Below the pieces are notes generated by a model, which saw nothing but the letters and a program-made list of their open reading frames with translations, was not told the origin of the DNA and made no database searches. Source: DASYQD01 sp963837455 (GTDB lineage: Bacteria > Acidobacteriota > Thermoanaerobaculia > Multivoradales > JAIOJS01). From it: DNA of 64,000 nucleotides. Below, piece after piece: positions 49,501-58,662 of the stretch (positions within the stretch are counted from its first letter, which is position 1; each line of letters starts with the position of its first letter). The stretch lies in contig CAWINM010000012.1 in assembly GCA_963837455.1 (NCBI GenBank), positions 186,001-250,000 on the forward strand. The letters run 5' to 3'. Made by a program: the position numbers and the translations under genes.

Positions 49501-50570
49501 GGGCGGCACGGCCTCCGCCTCGACCGGCCCAGCCGCCGTCCGGCGGCACCCTTGCTGGCGGCCTGCGGCGGCGCTCCAGCTCGCGCTCGAGCTGGCGCGC
49601 GAACTCGCGCGCCGAGTGGTGGCCCTGCATCTTGAGCACGTGGTTGCGGGCGGCGATCTCGACCAGGATCGAGAGGTTGCGGCCCAGCGCCACCGGCATG
49701 CGGATGTAGGGGACCGGGGTGTCGAGGATGGTGTAGAGGCTCTCGTCGAGGCCCGAGGCGGTCGTAGACCTCGCCCTGCCGCCAGTTCTCCAGCTGGATC
49801 ACCAGGTCGATCGACTTGCGCTCGCGCACCGCGCCGAGCCCGAAGAGGTCCTGGACGTTGACGATGCCGATGCCGCGCAGCTCCATGTGGTGGCGCAGCG
49901 GCCCCTCGCAGGAGCCGATCAGCTCGCCGCTCGGGTAGCGCTTGACGGTGACCCGATCGTCGGCGACCAGGCTGTGGCCGCGGGTGATCAGGTCGAGGGC
50001 CGACTCGCTCTTGCCCACCCCGCTGTCGCCGATGAGCAGCACGCCCAGGCCGAAGACCTCGAGCAGGACGCCGTGGAGGTGGGTGGACGGCGCCAGCCGG
50101 TCCTCGAGGAACCAGCTGAGCTGCTTGATCACCGTCGACGACAGCGCGCTGCGCCGACAGCACCGGCACCTCGCGCTGCCTGGCAGCGCTGGAGAAACCG
50201 GGCAGCGGCTCGATCCCCTTGGTGACGACGAACCCCGGCACCGGCAGCGCGGTGATGGCGTCGAAGCGGCGTGGCGCTCCTCGCGGCGGACAGCGTCTTC
50301 AGATACTCGGTCTCGCTCTCGCCGATGATCTGCACCCGCCCCGGCTTGATGTAGGCGTAGTAGCCGGCGAAGGCGAGGCCCGGGCTTCTGCACCCGCGGG
50401 TGCTGGATCAGGTTGTCGAGGTGGGCCTCCCCCGCCAGCACGCGGAGGCGCAGCTCGGACAGCTCCTCGCCCAGCAGCTCGCGAACCTCGACGGCGGATC
50501 CCGGCGCCGCCTGCCACCGGGGCGGCAGACGCCAGCCCGTCGCCGGCCGCCGGCGCCGCGGGTTCGCCGG
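49497..50570 (-). CDS. hprK: HPr kinase/phosphorylase HprK (frame broken)
   Basis: HprK phosphorylates HPr on a Ser and reverses it, sensing energy state. The N-terminal domain (LRLRVLAGEAHLDNLIQHPR; FVVTKGIEPLPGF) precedes the kinase core with Walker A GDSGVGKSESALDLITRGHS and the signature LVADDRVTVKR. IRMPVALGRNLSILVEIAA is the conserved C-terminal part. Frame breaks near 50,385, 50,270, 50,155 and 49,765 interrupt it. The 5' end cannot be fixed; the stop overlaps rapZ. Confidence 0.92.
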   Translation of the reverse strand, partial: PANPRRRRPATGWRLPPRWQAAPGSAVEVRELLGEELSELRLRVLAGEAHLDNLIQHPRVQKPGPRLRRLLRLHQAGAGADHRRERDRVSEDAVRREERHAASTPSPRCRCRGSSSPRGSSRCPVSPALPGSARCRCCRRSALSSTVIKQLSWFLEDRLAPSTHLHGVLLEVFGLGVLLIGDSGVGKSESALDLITRGHSLVADDRVTVKRYPSGELIGSCEGPLRHHMELRGIGIVNVQDLFGLGAVRERKSIDLVIQLENWRQGEVYDRLGPRREPLHHPRHPGPLHPHAGGAGPQPLDPGRDRRPQPRAQDAGPPLGARVRAPARARAGAPPQAASKGAAGRRLGRSRRRPCRP

Positions 50571-50620
50571 AGCCACCGCCAGCCGACGCGCTGCCGCGCG
50601 CCGCTCCGCGAGGGATCGCC

Positions 50621-51080
50621 TCAAGCGCTCTCCCGCAGCAGGTCGAGGACGGCGGCGGTCGTCGAGGGCGAGGAGCCGTTCGACGTGCGGCCCGGACCTT
50701 GATCCAGCGCGAGATGGCGGCCAGCGCCTGCAGGTGCTCGGCGGGCGCGCGGTGGGGGAGACGACGAGGAAGAACACCCGCACCGGCTCGCCGTCGACGG
50801 CGCCGAAAGTCGCACCCGCCAGGCGGCGAGGCCGACGGCCAGCACCGCGCGTCGCCAACCCTTTCATCTTGCAGTGCGGAATGGCAACGCCGGAGCCGAT
50901 GCCGGTCGAGCCGAGCTGCTCGCGCTCCCACAGGCGGTCGATAGAGCGGCTCGGCGTCGCGCACGAGGCCGGCGCGGCGACCCGTTCGGCGAGGTCGCGC
51001 AGCACGGCCGGCGGCGTCGTCGGCGCACGGAGCTCGGGGAAGATCAGCTCGGGCTCGATGAGCGAGTCGAGCGGGGCAAC
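50621..51080 (-). CDS. ptsN: PTS EIIA-Ntr/fructose-type EIIA protein (frame broken)
   Basis: This ~150-residue EIIA of the PtsN family accepts phosphate on His in GSGVAIPHCKMKGL. PTS-Ntr proteins regulate potassium, nitrogen and stress functions. The start region LDSLIEPELIFPELRAPTTP is followed by CATPSRSIDRLWEREQLGST and, after further breaks (near 50,960, 50,845 and 50,740), by ALDDRAAVLDLLRESA at the end. It lies between hpf and hprK, as in the conserved rpoN operon. The start is unresolved. Confidence 0.85.
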
Positions 51081-51083
51081 GGC

Positions 51084-51633
51084 TCAGAGCTCGGGCGCGA
51101 TCAGGCCGTAGTTGTCGTCCCGCCGCTTGTACAGCACGCTGACGCGGTCGTTGACCGCGTCGCGGAAGACGACGAAGTCGTTCTTCGAGCCCTCGAGCTG
51201 GAGCGCCGCCTCCTCGATGGTCATCGGCTTGATCTGCAGCAGGCTGGACTTGATCACCCGCCGCACGCCGCGCCAGGCGCGAGGCTCTCGCGCTCGACGA
51301 CGTCCAGCGGCCAGCTGTGGCCGTTGGCCCGTGTCGCTGGGCGCGGCGCGCCGGACCTTGTGCCTGTTGCGCGACCGTCGCGCCTGCTTCTCGACCTTGT
51401 CCACCGCCTGGTTGATGGCGTCGAGAACATGTCGGCGTCTCCTCGGTGGCCTGGAGCACGCCGCAGCGGTGGGTGACGTGGACCTCGGCGACGGCGGTGC
51501 TTCTCGACCTCCAGCGGTGACCCGGGCCTCGGCCGGCTCCTGGAGGAACTTGTGGAGCTTCTCGAGCTTCTCGTCGGCGTAGTGCCGGACCCGGTCGTCG
51601 AGCCGTATTGCGCCCGACGTATTCGATGTTCAT
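51084..51633 (-). CDS. hpf: Ribosome hibernation-promoting factor HPF (frame broken)
   Basis: HPF dimerises or silences ribosomes in stationary phase. This is the long form. It starts MNIEYVGRN at ATG 51633 with a GAGGAGGG ribosome-binding site. The middle (AINQAVDKVEKQARRSRNRH) is followed by the C-terminal dimerisation domain IKSSLLQIKPMTIEEAALQL and SVLYKRRDDNYGLIAPEL. Frame breaks occur near 51,612, 51,500, 51,425, 51,335 and 51,285. It follows rpoN, as in many Gram-negatives. Confidence 0.9.
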
Positions 51634-51695
51634 GCTCGCGACCCTCCTCGACCGGTGTCGACCGGCGGCACGAGGAGTCGAGACGCCGGTGGCGG

Positions 51696-53159
51696 TCAGA
51701 AGATCTGCTTGCGATCGGTGGACGAGGGAATCCCCAGCTCGTCGCGGTACTTGGCCACCGTGCGGCGGGCGATCTGGATCCCTTCGCGTTTGAGAATCCG
51801 CATCAGCTCGCTGTCGGACAGCGGGCGTTTGGTGTCCTCGGACTGCGATGAGCTGCTCGATCTTCCGCTTCACCGACAGCGACGAGATGTTGTCGCCGTA
51901 CTCGCGGTCGATGCCGCTGTGGAAGAAGAACTTCATCGGGAACACGCCGCGCGGGGTGTGGATGTACTTGTTGGAGACCACCCGGCTGACCGTCGACTCG
52001 TGCATGCCGATGTCCTCGGCGACGTCGCGCAGCACCATCGGCCGCAGCTGCTCGATGCCGTGATCGAGGAAGTCGCGCTGCTGGCGGACGATGGAGTTGG
52101 CCACCTTGTAGATGGTGCGCTGGCGCTGGTCGAGGCTCTTGATCAGCCACACCGCCGAGCGCATCTTGTCCTGCATGAACTGCTTGGCCTCGCTCTGGCT
52201 GCCGTCGTGGCGCATCTCCTGCAGCATGCGCCGGTAGGCGCTTGGAAACGCGCAGCCGTGGCAGGCCGTCGTCGTTGAGCTGGATGACGTACTCGCCGTC
52301 CACCTTGTAACGTCACGTCGGGCTCGACGTAGTGGGCGCGCTCGGTGCTGAACTTGCGCCCCGGACGCGTCTCCAGGTTCTTCATCCGCTCGACCGCCGA
52401 TTCGAGCTCCGCCAGCTCGACTCCCAGCTCGCTGGCGATGGCGGCGAACTGGCGGCGGAGGAAGAGGTCCCAGTGCTGCTCGATCATCCGCCAGGTCAGG
52501 GTGTCGTGCGGCTCTCCCTGGTGATCGAGCTGGGCCAGCAGGCTCTCGCGCAGGTCGTGGCAGGCGACCCCCGGCGGGTCGAAGCTCGCACCAGCTGCAG
52601 CGCCCGTTCGACCTCCTCGCGCGGGAACGGCTCGCCGTCCTCGCCATGCGGCCCATCTCCTGGATCTCCTCGAGCGAGGCGACCAGGAAGCCGTCGGTGT
52701 CGAGGTTGCCGATGATCAGCTCGCGAGCTGGCGCTGGCGGTCGGGCGACGCCGCTCATGTGGAGCTGCCAGAGCAGGTGGTCGTAGAGGTCGGGCTCGTG
52801 GGTGAGGGTGTTCTCGAACGGCGGCGCCTCGCGGAATGCTCGCGCATCGGCGAGGAGTAGCCCGAGCGACTCCCAGTACTCGTCGAAGTAGGCGTCGAGG
52901 TCGATGTTGTCGATCGATTCTGCGTGGTCGATCTCGTCCTTCTTCGGCCTCGGCCTGGCGCCTCCTCGTTGGTTGCTCCTGCGGCCGTCCGGCGTGCTCC
53001 TCGGTGCTCCTCGAGCACCGGGTTCTCGACCAGCTCCTGGTTGACCAGGGTGTCGAGCTCCATGCGCGTCATCTGCAGCAGCTTGATCGCCTGCTGCAGC
53101 GACGGCGTCATCACCAGCCTCTGGGCCAGCTTGAGGGACAGCTTCTGCTCGAGCGCCAT
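51696..53159 (-). CDS. rpoN: RNA polymerase sigma-54 factor RpoN (frame broken)
   Basis: RpoN directs RNA polymerase to -24/-12 promoters that need an AAA+ activator. The N-terminal region I is clear: KLSLKLAQRLVMTPSLQQAI and LLQMTRMELDTLVNQELVEN. The core includes ESTVSRVVSNKYIHTPRGVF and KFFFHSGIDREYGDNISSLS. The RpoN box is AVAKYRDELGIPSSTDRKQ-like (ARRTVAKYRDELGIPSS) at the end. Breaks near 52,990-53,020, 52,825, 52,720, 52,590, 52,300, 52,240 and 51,845 separate the parts. The ATG follows TAGACT at leaderless distance. No bacterial enhancer-binding activator is in the window. Confidence 0.93.
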
Positions 53160-53168
53160 GTCGGAGCC

Positions 53169-53174
53169 AGTCTA
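53169..53174 (-). promoter_or_regulatory. -10 box before rpoN
   Basis: TAGACT on the minus strand ends 9 bases before the rpoN ATG. It lies in the 39-base gap after lptB, so rpoN and the PTS genes can be transcribed separately from the lpt genes. Confidence 0.45.
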
Positions 53175-53198
53175 GCTGAGCCCGGAAACCTGGGTGGC

Positions 53199-53924
53199 CT
53201 AGAGGCTGAAGTCTTCGCCGAGGTAGATCTTCCTCACCTGGGGATCTGCGGAGAGCTCGGCGGGGTCTGCCGGACGCGCAAGATCTCGCCATTGTTGATG
53301 ATATAGGCGCGGTCGGTTATTTTCAATGTTTCCCGCACGTTATGGTCGGTGATGAGGATTCCGATGCCCAATCGCCTTCAGCCGCCGGACGATACCCTGG
53401 ATGTCGAGCACGGCGATCGGGTCGATGCCGGCGAAGGGCTCGTCGAGGAGGATATACCAGGGGTCGATGACCAGGGCGCGGGCGATCTCCACCCGCCGCC
53501 GCTCGCCGCCTGACAGCGCGTAGCCCAGGCTCTTGCGCACCTTCGTCGAGACCGAACTCGCGCGATCAGCTGGTCGATGCGGCGCTCGCTGCTCGGCGTG
53601 GGAGAGGTCGAGGGTCTCGAAGATCGCCCGCAGGTTGTCCTCCACCGACATCTTGCGAAACACCGACGGCTCCTGGGGCAGGTAGCTGATGCCCCGCTGC
53701 GCCCGCAGGTACATCGGCAGGTCGGTGATGTCCTCGTCGCCGAGCTGCACGTCGCCCGGCGTCGGGCGGGGTGAGCCCCACCACCATGTAGAAGGTGGTC
53801 GTCTTGCCGGCGCCGTTGGGGCCGAGCAGGCCGACGATCTCCCCGGGCTGACCTCGATCGACACGTCCTTGACCACCGCGCGGCCGCGGTAGGCCTTGCG
53901 CAGCTGCGCGGTAGACAGCTTCAA
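53199..53924 (-). CDS. lptB: LPS export ABC ATPase LptB (frame broken)
   Basis: LptB powers LPS extraction from the inner membrane. It begins LSTAQLRKAYRGRAVVKDVS; the Walker A GPNGAGKTT region is split near 53,850, then ITDLPMYLRAQRGISYLPQE and VFRKMSVEDNLRAIFETLDL follow. The signature LSGGERRRVEIARAL, Walker B WYILLDEPFAGIDP and DHNVRETLKITDRAYI are present. Breaks are near 53,850, 53,770, 53,590, 53,547, 53,370 and 53,268. It starts with TTG, overlapping the lptC/lptA stop as TTGA. Confidence 0.94.
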
Positions 53925-55906
53925 TCGCTCCCCCTCACCTCTTCCTCCTCGGCGGTCACCCGCACCTTGCCGTCGGCCATCGAGTACACGGCCTGCTTGC
54001 CGCTGAGCGTCCCCCCCTTCTGGTCCTGGAGGACCACCGGCGAGCCCCGGAAGACTACCTGCCGTGCCTGCACATCGTAGTCGGCCGAATCGGCGGTGAT
54101 GCTCCTCCCTTCGGCGGGGGCGTCGAGCTTGACCTCGCCGTCGGCCCGCATCCGCCGCGCCTCCCCTTTCTCGGTGAGGTCCACCGTCAGCGTCTTGCTG
54201 TGCAGGGTGCGCTGGCCGTCCACCACGCGCACGTTGCCGTCGTAGACCAGCCGGTGCTCGCGGTCGGCATAGACCAGGGTCTCGGCGTCGACCCGGACCT
54301 GCTGCGGGCTCGCCGGCTTGGCCCCCTCCTCACCCTTCGGTGGCGGCATGAACCACACCGTCTGCACGCTGCCGGCCGCCGACAGCGTCTGCTGGTCGGC
54401 GTCGCCGCGCAGCTGGTCGGACTGCAGCACCCGGTCACCCGACCAGGCGCGTACCTTGCCCTTGAACCAGAAGGAGCGTGGAGAGTCACGCCAGAAGGCC
54501 TCCTCCGCCTGCACCTGCACCGGCTCCCTCTGCTCGCTGAGCGGGGTGTCGCGCATCGGGTTGTCCTTGCCCGGCGGCAGCGTCGCCTCCACCCCGCCGA
54601 GGGCGTGCGCCAGGGCGCCCTCGCGGGTGTAGACGAGCTGCGGCGCGCGCAGCTGCCCGCGCGGCGTGTCGAGCCGCGCGGGCTCGCCGAAGGCGTCGAC
54701 GCGATCGGGCGTCACCACCGCGCGCGTCGCCGCCAGCTCGCCGCTGCCGACCTCGTCGACCTTGACGTCGCCGGTGAGCTCGAGCCGCGACAGCGCCCCG
54801 CCGGCGGCGAGCTCGGCGACGGCGTTGCGGGCGGCGAGGTGCCGGGTGGGAGCCCCCGGTCCCTCGTTGACGACGGTGACGCCGCCGGTGGCCCGCGACG
54901 AGGTGAGGTGGCCCTGCGCCATCTCGGCCTCCACCTCCGGCGCCACCAGGTCGAAGACCTCGCCACGCTCGATGCCGCGCCGCAGGTGCGCCGACTTCTT
55001 GCCGTCTCCCTCGAGGTCGAGGCGGGTCGGCTGCTTGCCCGCCTCATCGAAGAGCACCGAGAGGCTGTCCCCGTCCGCCACCAGGAACTCCGGGCGCCCC
55101 GTGTCGTCGAGTTGGTGCAGCTCCGCCCGCACGTTCCAGCGCGCCCGCACGAACTGCAGGCGGTTGTCCTCGGTGGAGAGGTGGACGGCGAGGCGGTCGC
55201 AGCCGAGGTGCGAGTCGCCATACTTGAGCAGCACCTTGCCGTCGGCCCGCGCCTGGTGCAGCTGGCGCTGGAACACGATGATGTTGGCGCTGAGCGAGAA
55301 CGGCTCCCCCTCGCCGCCACGCATGGCACGCACCCCGGCGCCGCCGGAGAGGACGATCTCGCCACGGTTGAGCTGGGCATGCAGCTCGCGGGAGCGGCCG
55401 GCGAGGGGCGGGTCGGTCCCCCACTGGAAGGTGACCTGGTTCTCGGCGTCGAGCCAGCGTCCACCCTGCTTGAGCACCAGCTTGCGCGTGCGCAACGCGA
55501 ACCCCTGCGGCCCGGCGAGGCTGACCCGCCCCTCGAGCACCGCCTGCTTCTTCTCGAGGTTGTAGGTGGCGGTGTCGGCGGCAACCTCGTAGCGGCTGCC
55601 GTCCTCCTGGTAGGCGGTGATCAGCACCTCCTCGACGTGGAGGTTGTTCTCCTTGTCGTAGCGGTCGCGCTTGCCGCGGATTTGCAGCAGCGGCTTGCCG
55701 TTGCGGGTGATGGTCTGATCGAACCCCTTGCCCACCTGCTGGGCCCCCTTCGGCGGCTCGCTTTGTGCTTCCGGAAGCTCCACCTTGGCCTGACGGCCGA
55801 GCATCCAGAGCACGACGAGCAGCGTCGTGAACAGGGCCGCCACGCCCAGAGCCAGCCAGCGCAGGGCCCTGATGCGGCCGACGGTGAGGCGGACGCGAGG
55901 GGACAT
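53921..55906 (-). CDS. Fused LptC-LptA (OstA-like) LPS transport protein
   Basis: This uninterrupted 661-residue protein has one N-terminal membrane helix (ALRWLALGVAALFTTLLVVL) like LptC, then a long periplasmic beta-rich region. The first ~200 residues match LptC (KPLLQIRGKRDRYDKENNLH; EDGSRYEVAADTATYNLEKK). Several OstA/LptA-type repeats follow with recurring features, for example LYVYADREHRLVYDGNVRVV-like (LVYADREHRLVYDGNVRVVD), MRADGEVKLDAPAEGRSITA and QARQVVFRGSPVVLQDQKGG. LptA usually is a separate ~180-residue protein. The chain is long enough to form much of the periplasmic bridge itself. The ATG 55906 is 11 bases after the recJ stop and is followed by lptB. Confidence 0.85.
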   Translation of the reverse strand: MSPRVRLTVGRIRALRWLALGVAALFTTLLVVLWMLGRQAKVELPEAQSEPPKGAQQVGKGFDQTITRNGKPLLQIRGKRDRYDKENNLHVEEVLITAYQEDGSRYEVAADTATYNLEKKQAVLEGRVSLAGPQGFALRTRKLVLKQGGRWLDAENQVTFQWGTDPPLAGRSRELHAQLNRGEIVLSGGAGVRAMRGGEGEPFSLSANIIVFQRQLHQARADGKVLLKYGDSHLGCDRLAVHLSTEDNRLQFVRARWNVRAELHQLDDTGRPEFLVADGDSLSVLFDEAGKQPTRLDLEGDGKKSAHLRRGIERGEVFDLVAPEVEAEMAQGHLTSSRATGGVTVVNEGPGAPTRHLAARNAVAELAAGGALSRLELTGDVKVDEVGSGELAATRAVVTPDRVDAFGEPARLDTPRGQLRAPQLVYTREGALAHALGGVEATLPPGKDNPMRDTPLSEQREPVQVQAEEAFWRDSPRSFWFKGKVRAWSGDRVLQSDQLRGDADQQTLSAAGSVQTVWFMPPPKGEEGAKPASPQQVRVDAETLVYADREHRLVYDGNVRVVDGQRTLHSKTLTVDLTEKGEARRMRADGEVKLDAPAEGRSITADSADYDVQARQVVFRGSPVVLQDQKGGTLSGKQAVYSMADGKVRVTAEEEEVRGSD

Positions 55907-55916
55907 CGACGGCTTC

Positions 55917-57640
55917 CTAGGACACCGGCCGGCAGTCGACGAGGTGGAGCTCGGGGGCGCCGGTGAGGCGGTCGCGCTCGATAGTGGCGAGCAGCTCGAA
56001 GGCGCCGGCGAGGCTGGCGGCCCGTTCCGCCCAGCCCCACCCGAGCAGCCGCACCCGGCTGCCGTCCTCGCCGGCGGCGGTCGCCTTGAGGTGGCCACGC
56101 CCGAACGGGCGCGGCGGTCCCTGCAGTCTCAGCGGGCCCAGGCGCGCCAGAGGACGCGGATTGCCCTCGCCGTGCGGCTCGAGCTGCAGCAGGTGGCCCA
56201 GGAGCTCGGCGGTGACGTGGCGAGGCGCCAGGGTCAGCTCGTAGACCTGTGTCCGGCCCAGCAGCTCGGACGACCAGGCGGCGGCGGCCTCCTCCCACGC
56301 CGCGCGCAGAGACGCCAGCTGCGCCGTCCGGGCCGTCAGCCCCACTGCCTGCGCGTGACCGCCGAACCGCTCGAGCTGCCCCGCCCAGGGGGCGAGGAAG
56401 CGGTGCAGCTCGAGCCCGGGAACGCTGCGCCCCGATCCGGTGGCGAGCTCGCCGTCGACGGACAGCAGCAGCGCCGGCCGTCGCAGCGAACGCGCCAGGC
56501 GCGAGGCTGCGATGCCGACCACGCCGCGATGCCAGTCCGGGCTCCACTCGACGACCAACGGCGGCAGCGGCGAGCGCTCGGCGAGGCGTGCGGTCGCCTC
56601 CTCCACCACCCGCGCCTCCTCGCGCTGGCGCTCGGCGTTCATCGTCTCCAGCTGCTCCGCGAGCGACGCCGCTCGCGCCTCGTCGCGGGTGAGCAGCAGC
56701 TCGAGCGCCGGCTCCGCGGAGCCGAGACGGCCGGCCGCGTTGAGCCGAGGGCCGATGCGAAAGCCGATGTCGGTGGCCGACAGCGGCGGCGCCACCTGGG
56801 CCTGGCGGAACAGGGCGCGCAGCCCATGTGAGCGGGTCGTCGCCAACGCCCGCAGCCCGAACGCCGCGATCACCCGGTTCTCGCCGAGCAGCGGCACCAT
56901 GTCGGCGACGGTGCCCAGGCACGCGACGCGCAACAGCGCTTCCACCGGCAGCGCGCGTCCCAGCCGCCCCCCGAGTGCCAGCGCCACCTTGAGCGCGAGG
57001 CCGGCGGCCGCGAGGTCGCGAAACGGGTAGGTGCACTGCGCCTGCCGCGGGTTGACGTGGGCGACCGCCGGCGGCAGCGGGCGGTCGGGCAGGTGGTGAT
57101 CGACCACCACCACCGCCAGCCCGCCGGCGAGAGCCTCGGCGATGGGCGCGTGCGCCGTGCTGCCGCAGTCGACCGTGAGCAGCAGCGCGGCGCCCCGCCG
57201 CAGGGCCTCCTGCACGTGCGCCGCCTGCAGGCCGTAGCCGTCGTGCAGGCGGTGCGGGAGGATCGGCTCGGCGGCAAGTCCGCAGGCGCGCAGAGCGGCG
57301 AGCAGCAGCGCGGTCGGCGCTGACCCCGTCCACGTCGTAGTCGCCGACGACCGCCACCGTGCCGCCGGCACTGCGAGCGGCGGCGAGCAGGTCGAGGGCG
57401 TGCTCCATTCCCGCGAAGCCACCACCGTCGTGGAGGTGTGCCGGCTGCCGGGTGGAGAAAGCGCTCCGCCTCCTCCGGCGTGGTGACCCCCCGCCGTGAC
57501 AGCAGCAGCGCCAGCGCCCGCGGGTAGCCGGCGGCGGCGAGCGCATGCGCCGCCGCTGGCACGGGCGCCGCCACCCAGGGCACCGGCGCCTCCGCGGTGA
57601 CCGTCGCCGCTGCAGGCTCGTCGCGGGCCGGATCCTGCAC
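55917..57640 (-). CDS. recJ: Single-stranded-DNA exonuclease RecJ (frame broken twice)
   Basis: RecJ degrades single-stranded DNA 5' to 3' in repair. It starts with GTG 57640, just after accA. The DHH core has VAVVGDYDVDGVSA, TVDCGSTAHAPIAEA and VVVVDHHLPDRPLPPAVAHV. DHHA1 has GGHAQAVGLT and the OB end HLLQLEPHGEGNPRPLARLG. Breaks lie near 57,440 and 57,325; after that the protein is intact. Length about 575 residues. It lies between accA and the lptC/lptA gene. Confidence 0.93.
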
Positions 57641-57641
57641 G

Positions 57642-58592
57642 CTACCCCTCGACGTGGACGCCGAGGCCGCGGAAGCGCCGGTAGCGTTCCTCGAGGAGCT
57701 GCTCGACCGGCTTGCGCACCAGCTGCCGCAGCACACGGTCGACCGCGTCGCCGACCCGCCGGGCGGTCTCGTCGACGGTCGGTGTGAGCGCCGCCCAGCG
57801 GTTCCTCGATGATCTCGTCGACCACTCCCAGCTCTCTCAGGTCGGGGGCGGTGACCTTCATCGCCTCCGCGGCGTCGGCCTTGCGCTCTTGGTCCTTCCA
57901 GAGGATGGCGGCGCAGCCCTCGGGGGAGATCACCGAGTAGATGGCGTACTGCAGGATCAGCACGCGGTCGCCGACGCCGAGGGCGAGGGCGCCGCCGCTG
58001 CCGCCTTCACCGGTAATGGTGACCACGATCGGCACCCGCAGGGTCGCCATCTCCTCAGGTTGCGGGCGATCGCCTCCGCCTGGCCGCGCTCCTCGGCGCC
58101 GATCCCGGGGTAGGCGCCCGGGGTGTCGATGAGCGTCAGCAGCGGCAGCCCGAAGCGCTCGGCGAGGTGCATCACGCGGAGCGCCTTGCGATACCCCTCT
58201 GGGCGCGGCTGGCCGAAGTTGCGGCGGATGCGCTGCCGCGTATCGCGCCCTTTCTGGTGGCCGACCACAGCCACGCTGCGGCCACGGAAGTTGGCGAGGC
58301 CGCAGACGATGGCCGGGTCGTCGCCGAAGGCGCGGTCACCGTGCACCTCCACCCAGTCCTCCATCAGCAACTCGACGTAGTCGAGGGTGTAGGGGCGGTC
58401 GGAGTGGCGGGCGACGAGAGTCTTCTGCCAGCGGTTGAGCCCGCGGTAGACGTCCTCGGTCTCCTTGCGCAGCCGCAACCGCAGGCGGTCGATCTCCTTG
58501 TCGATGCCGGGACGGCTGGGATAGTTCTCGAGCTCCTGGATCTGGCGTCTCAGCTCGAGCAAGGGCTCCTCGAAGTTGGAGTCCGCGGCCAT
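57642..58592 (-). CDS. accA: Acetyl-CoA carboxylase carboxyltransferase alpha subunit (frame broken twice)
   Basis: AccA transfers the carboxyl group from biotin to acetyl-CoA, the first step of fatty acid synthesis. It begins MAADSNFEEPLLELRRQIQE. Motifs are GHQKGRDTRQRIRRNFGQPR, LLTLIDTPGAYPGIGAEERG, VVTITGEGGSGGALALGVGD and ISPEGCAAILWKD. Breaks near 58,055 and 57,795 displace the last two parts, the final residues being FRGLGVHVEG. About 315 residues when repaired. An extended -10 (TGGTAACTT) ends 9 bases before the ATG. accD is not in the window. Confidence 0.94.
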
Positions 58593-58601
58593 GGATCGGC
58601 C

Positions 58602-58610
58602 AAGTTACCA
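58602..58610 (-). promoter_or_regulatory. Extended -10 box for accA
   Basis: TGGTAACTT on the minus strand (TG, one base, TAACTT) ends 9 bases before the accA ATG at 58592. It is divergent from the xrtH promoter. Confidence 0.5.
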
Positions 58611-58643
58611 CGGCTCCTCTCCCCCGGGCGCCGGCGCTGCGGC

Positions 58644-58652
58644 TGCTACAAT
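58644..58652 (+). promoter_or_regulatory. Extended -10 box for xrtH
   Basis: TGCTACAAT (TG, one base, TACAAT) ends 10 bases before the ATG at 58663, which sets that ATG as the start. Confidence 0.55.
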
Positions 58653-58662
58653 TCGCGCCTTC

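Noticed and set aside
42779..53924. True pseudogenisation of parAB, rpoN, lptB, miaB and PTS genes
   Set aside because: Too many essential genes are affected together, indels fall at homopolymers and all domains remain in order, so error is more likely than decay.
54200..55966. 588-codon frame on the plus strand opposite lptC/lptA
   Set aside because: The opposite strand carries the uninterrupted LptC-LptA fusion with recognisable repeats; the plus-strand frame has no motifs.
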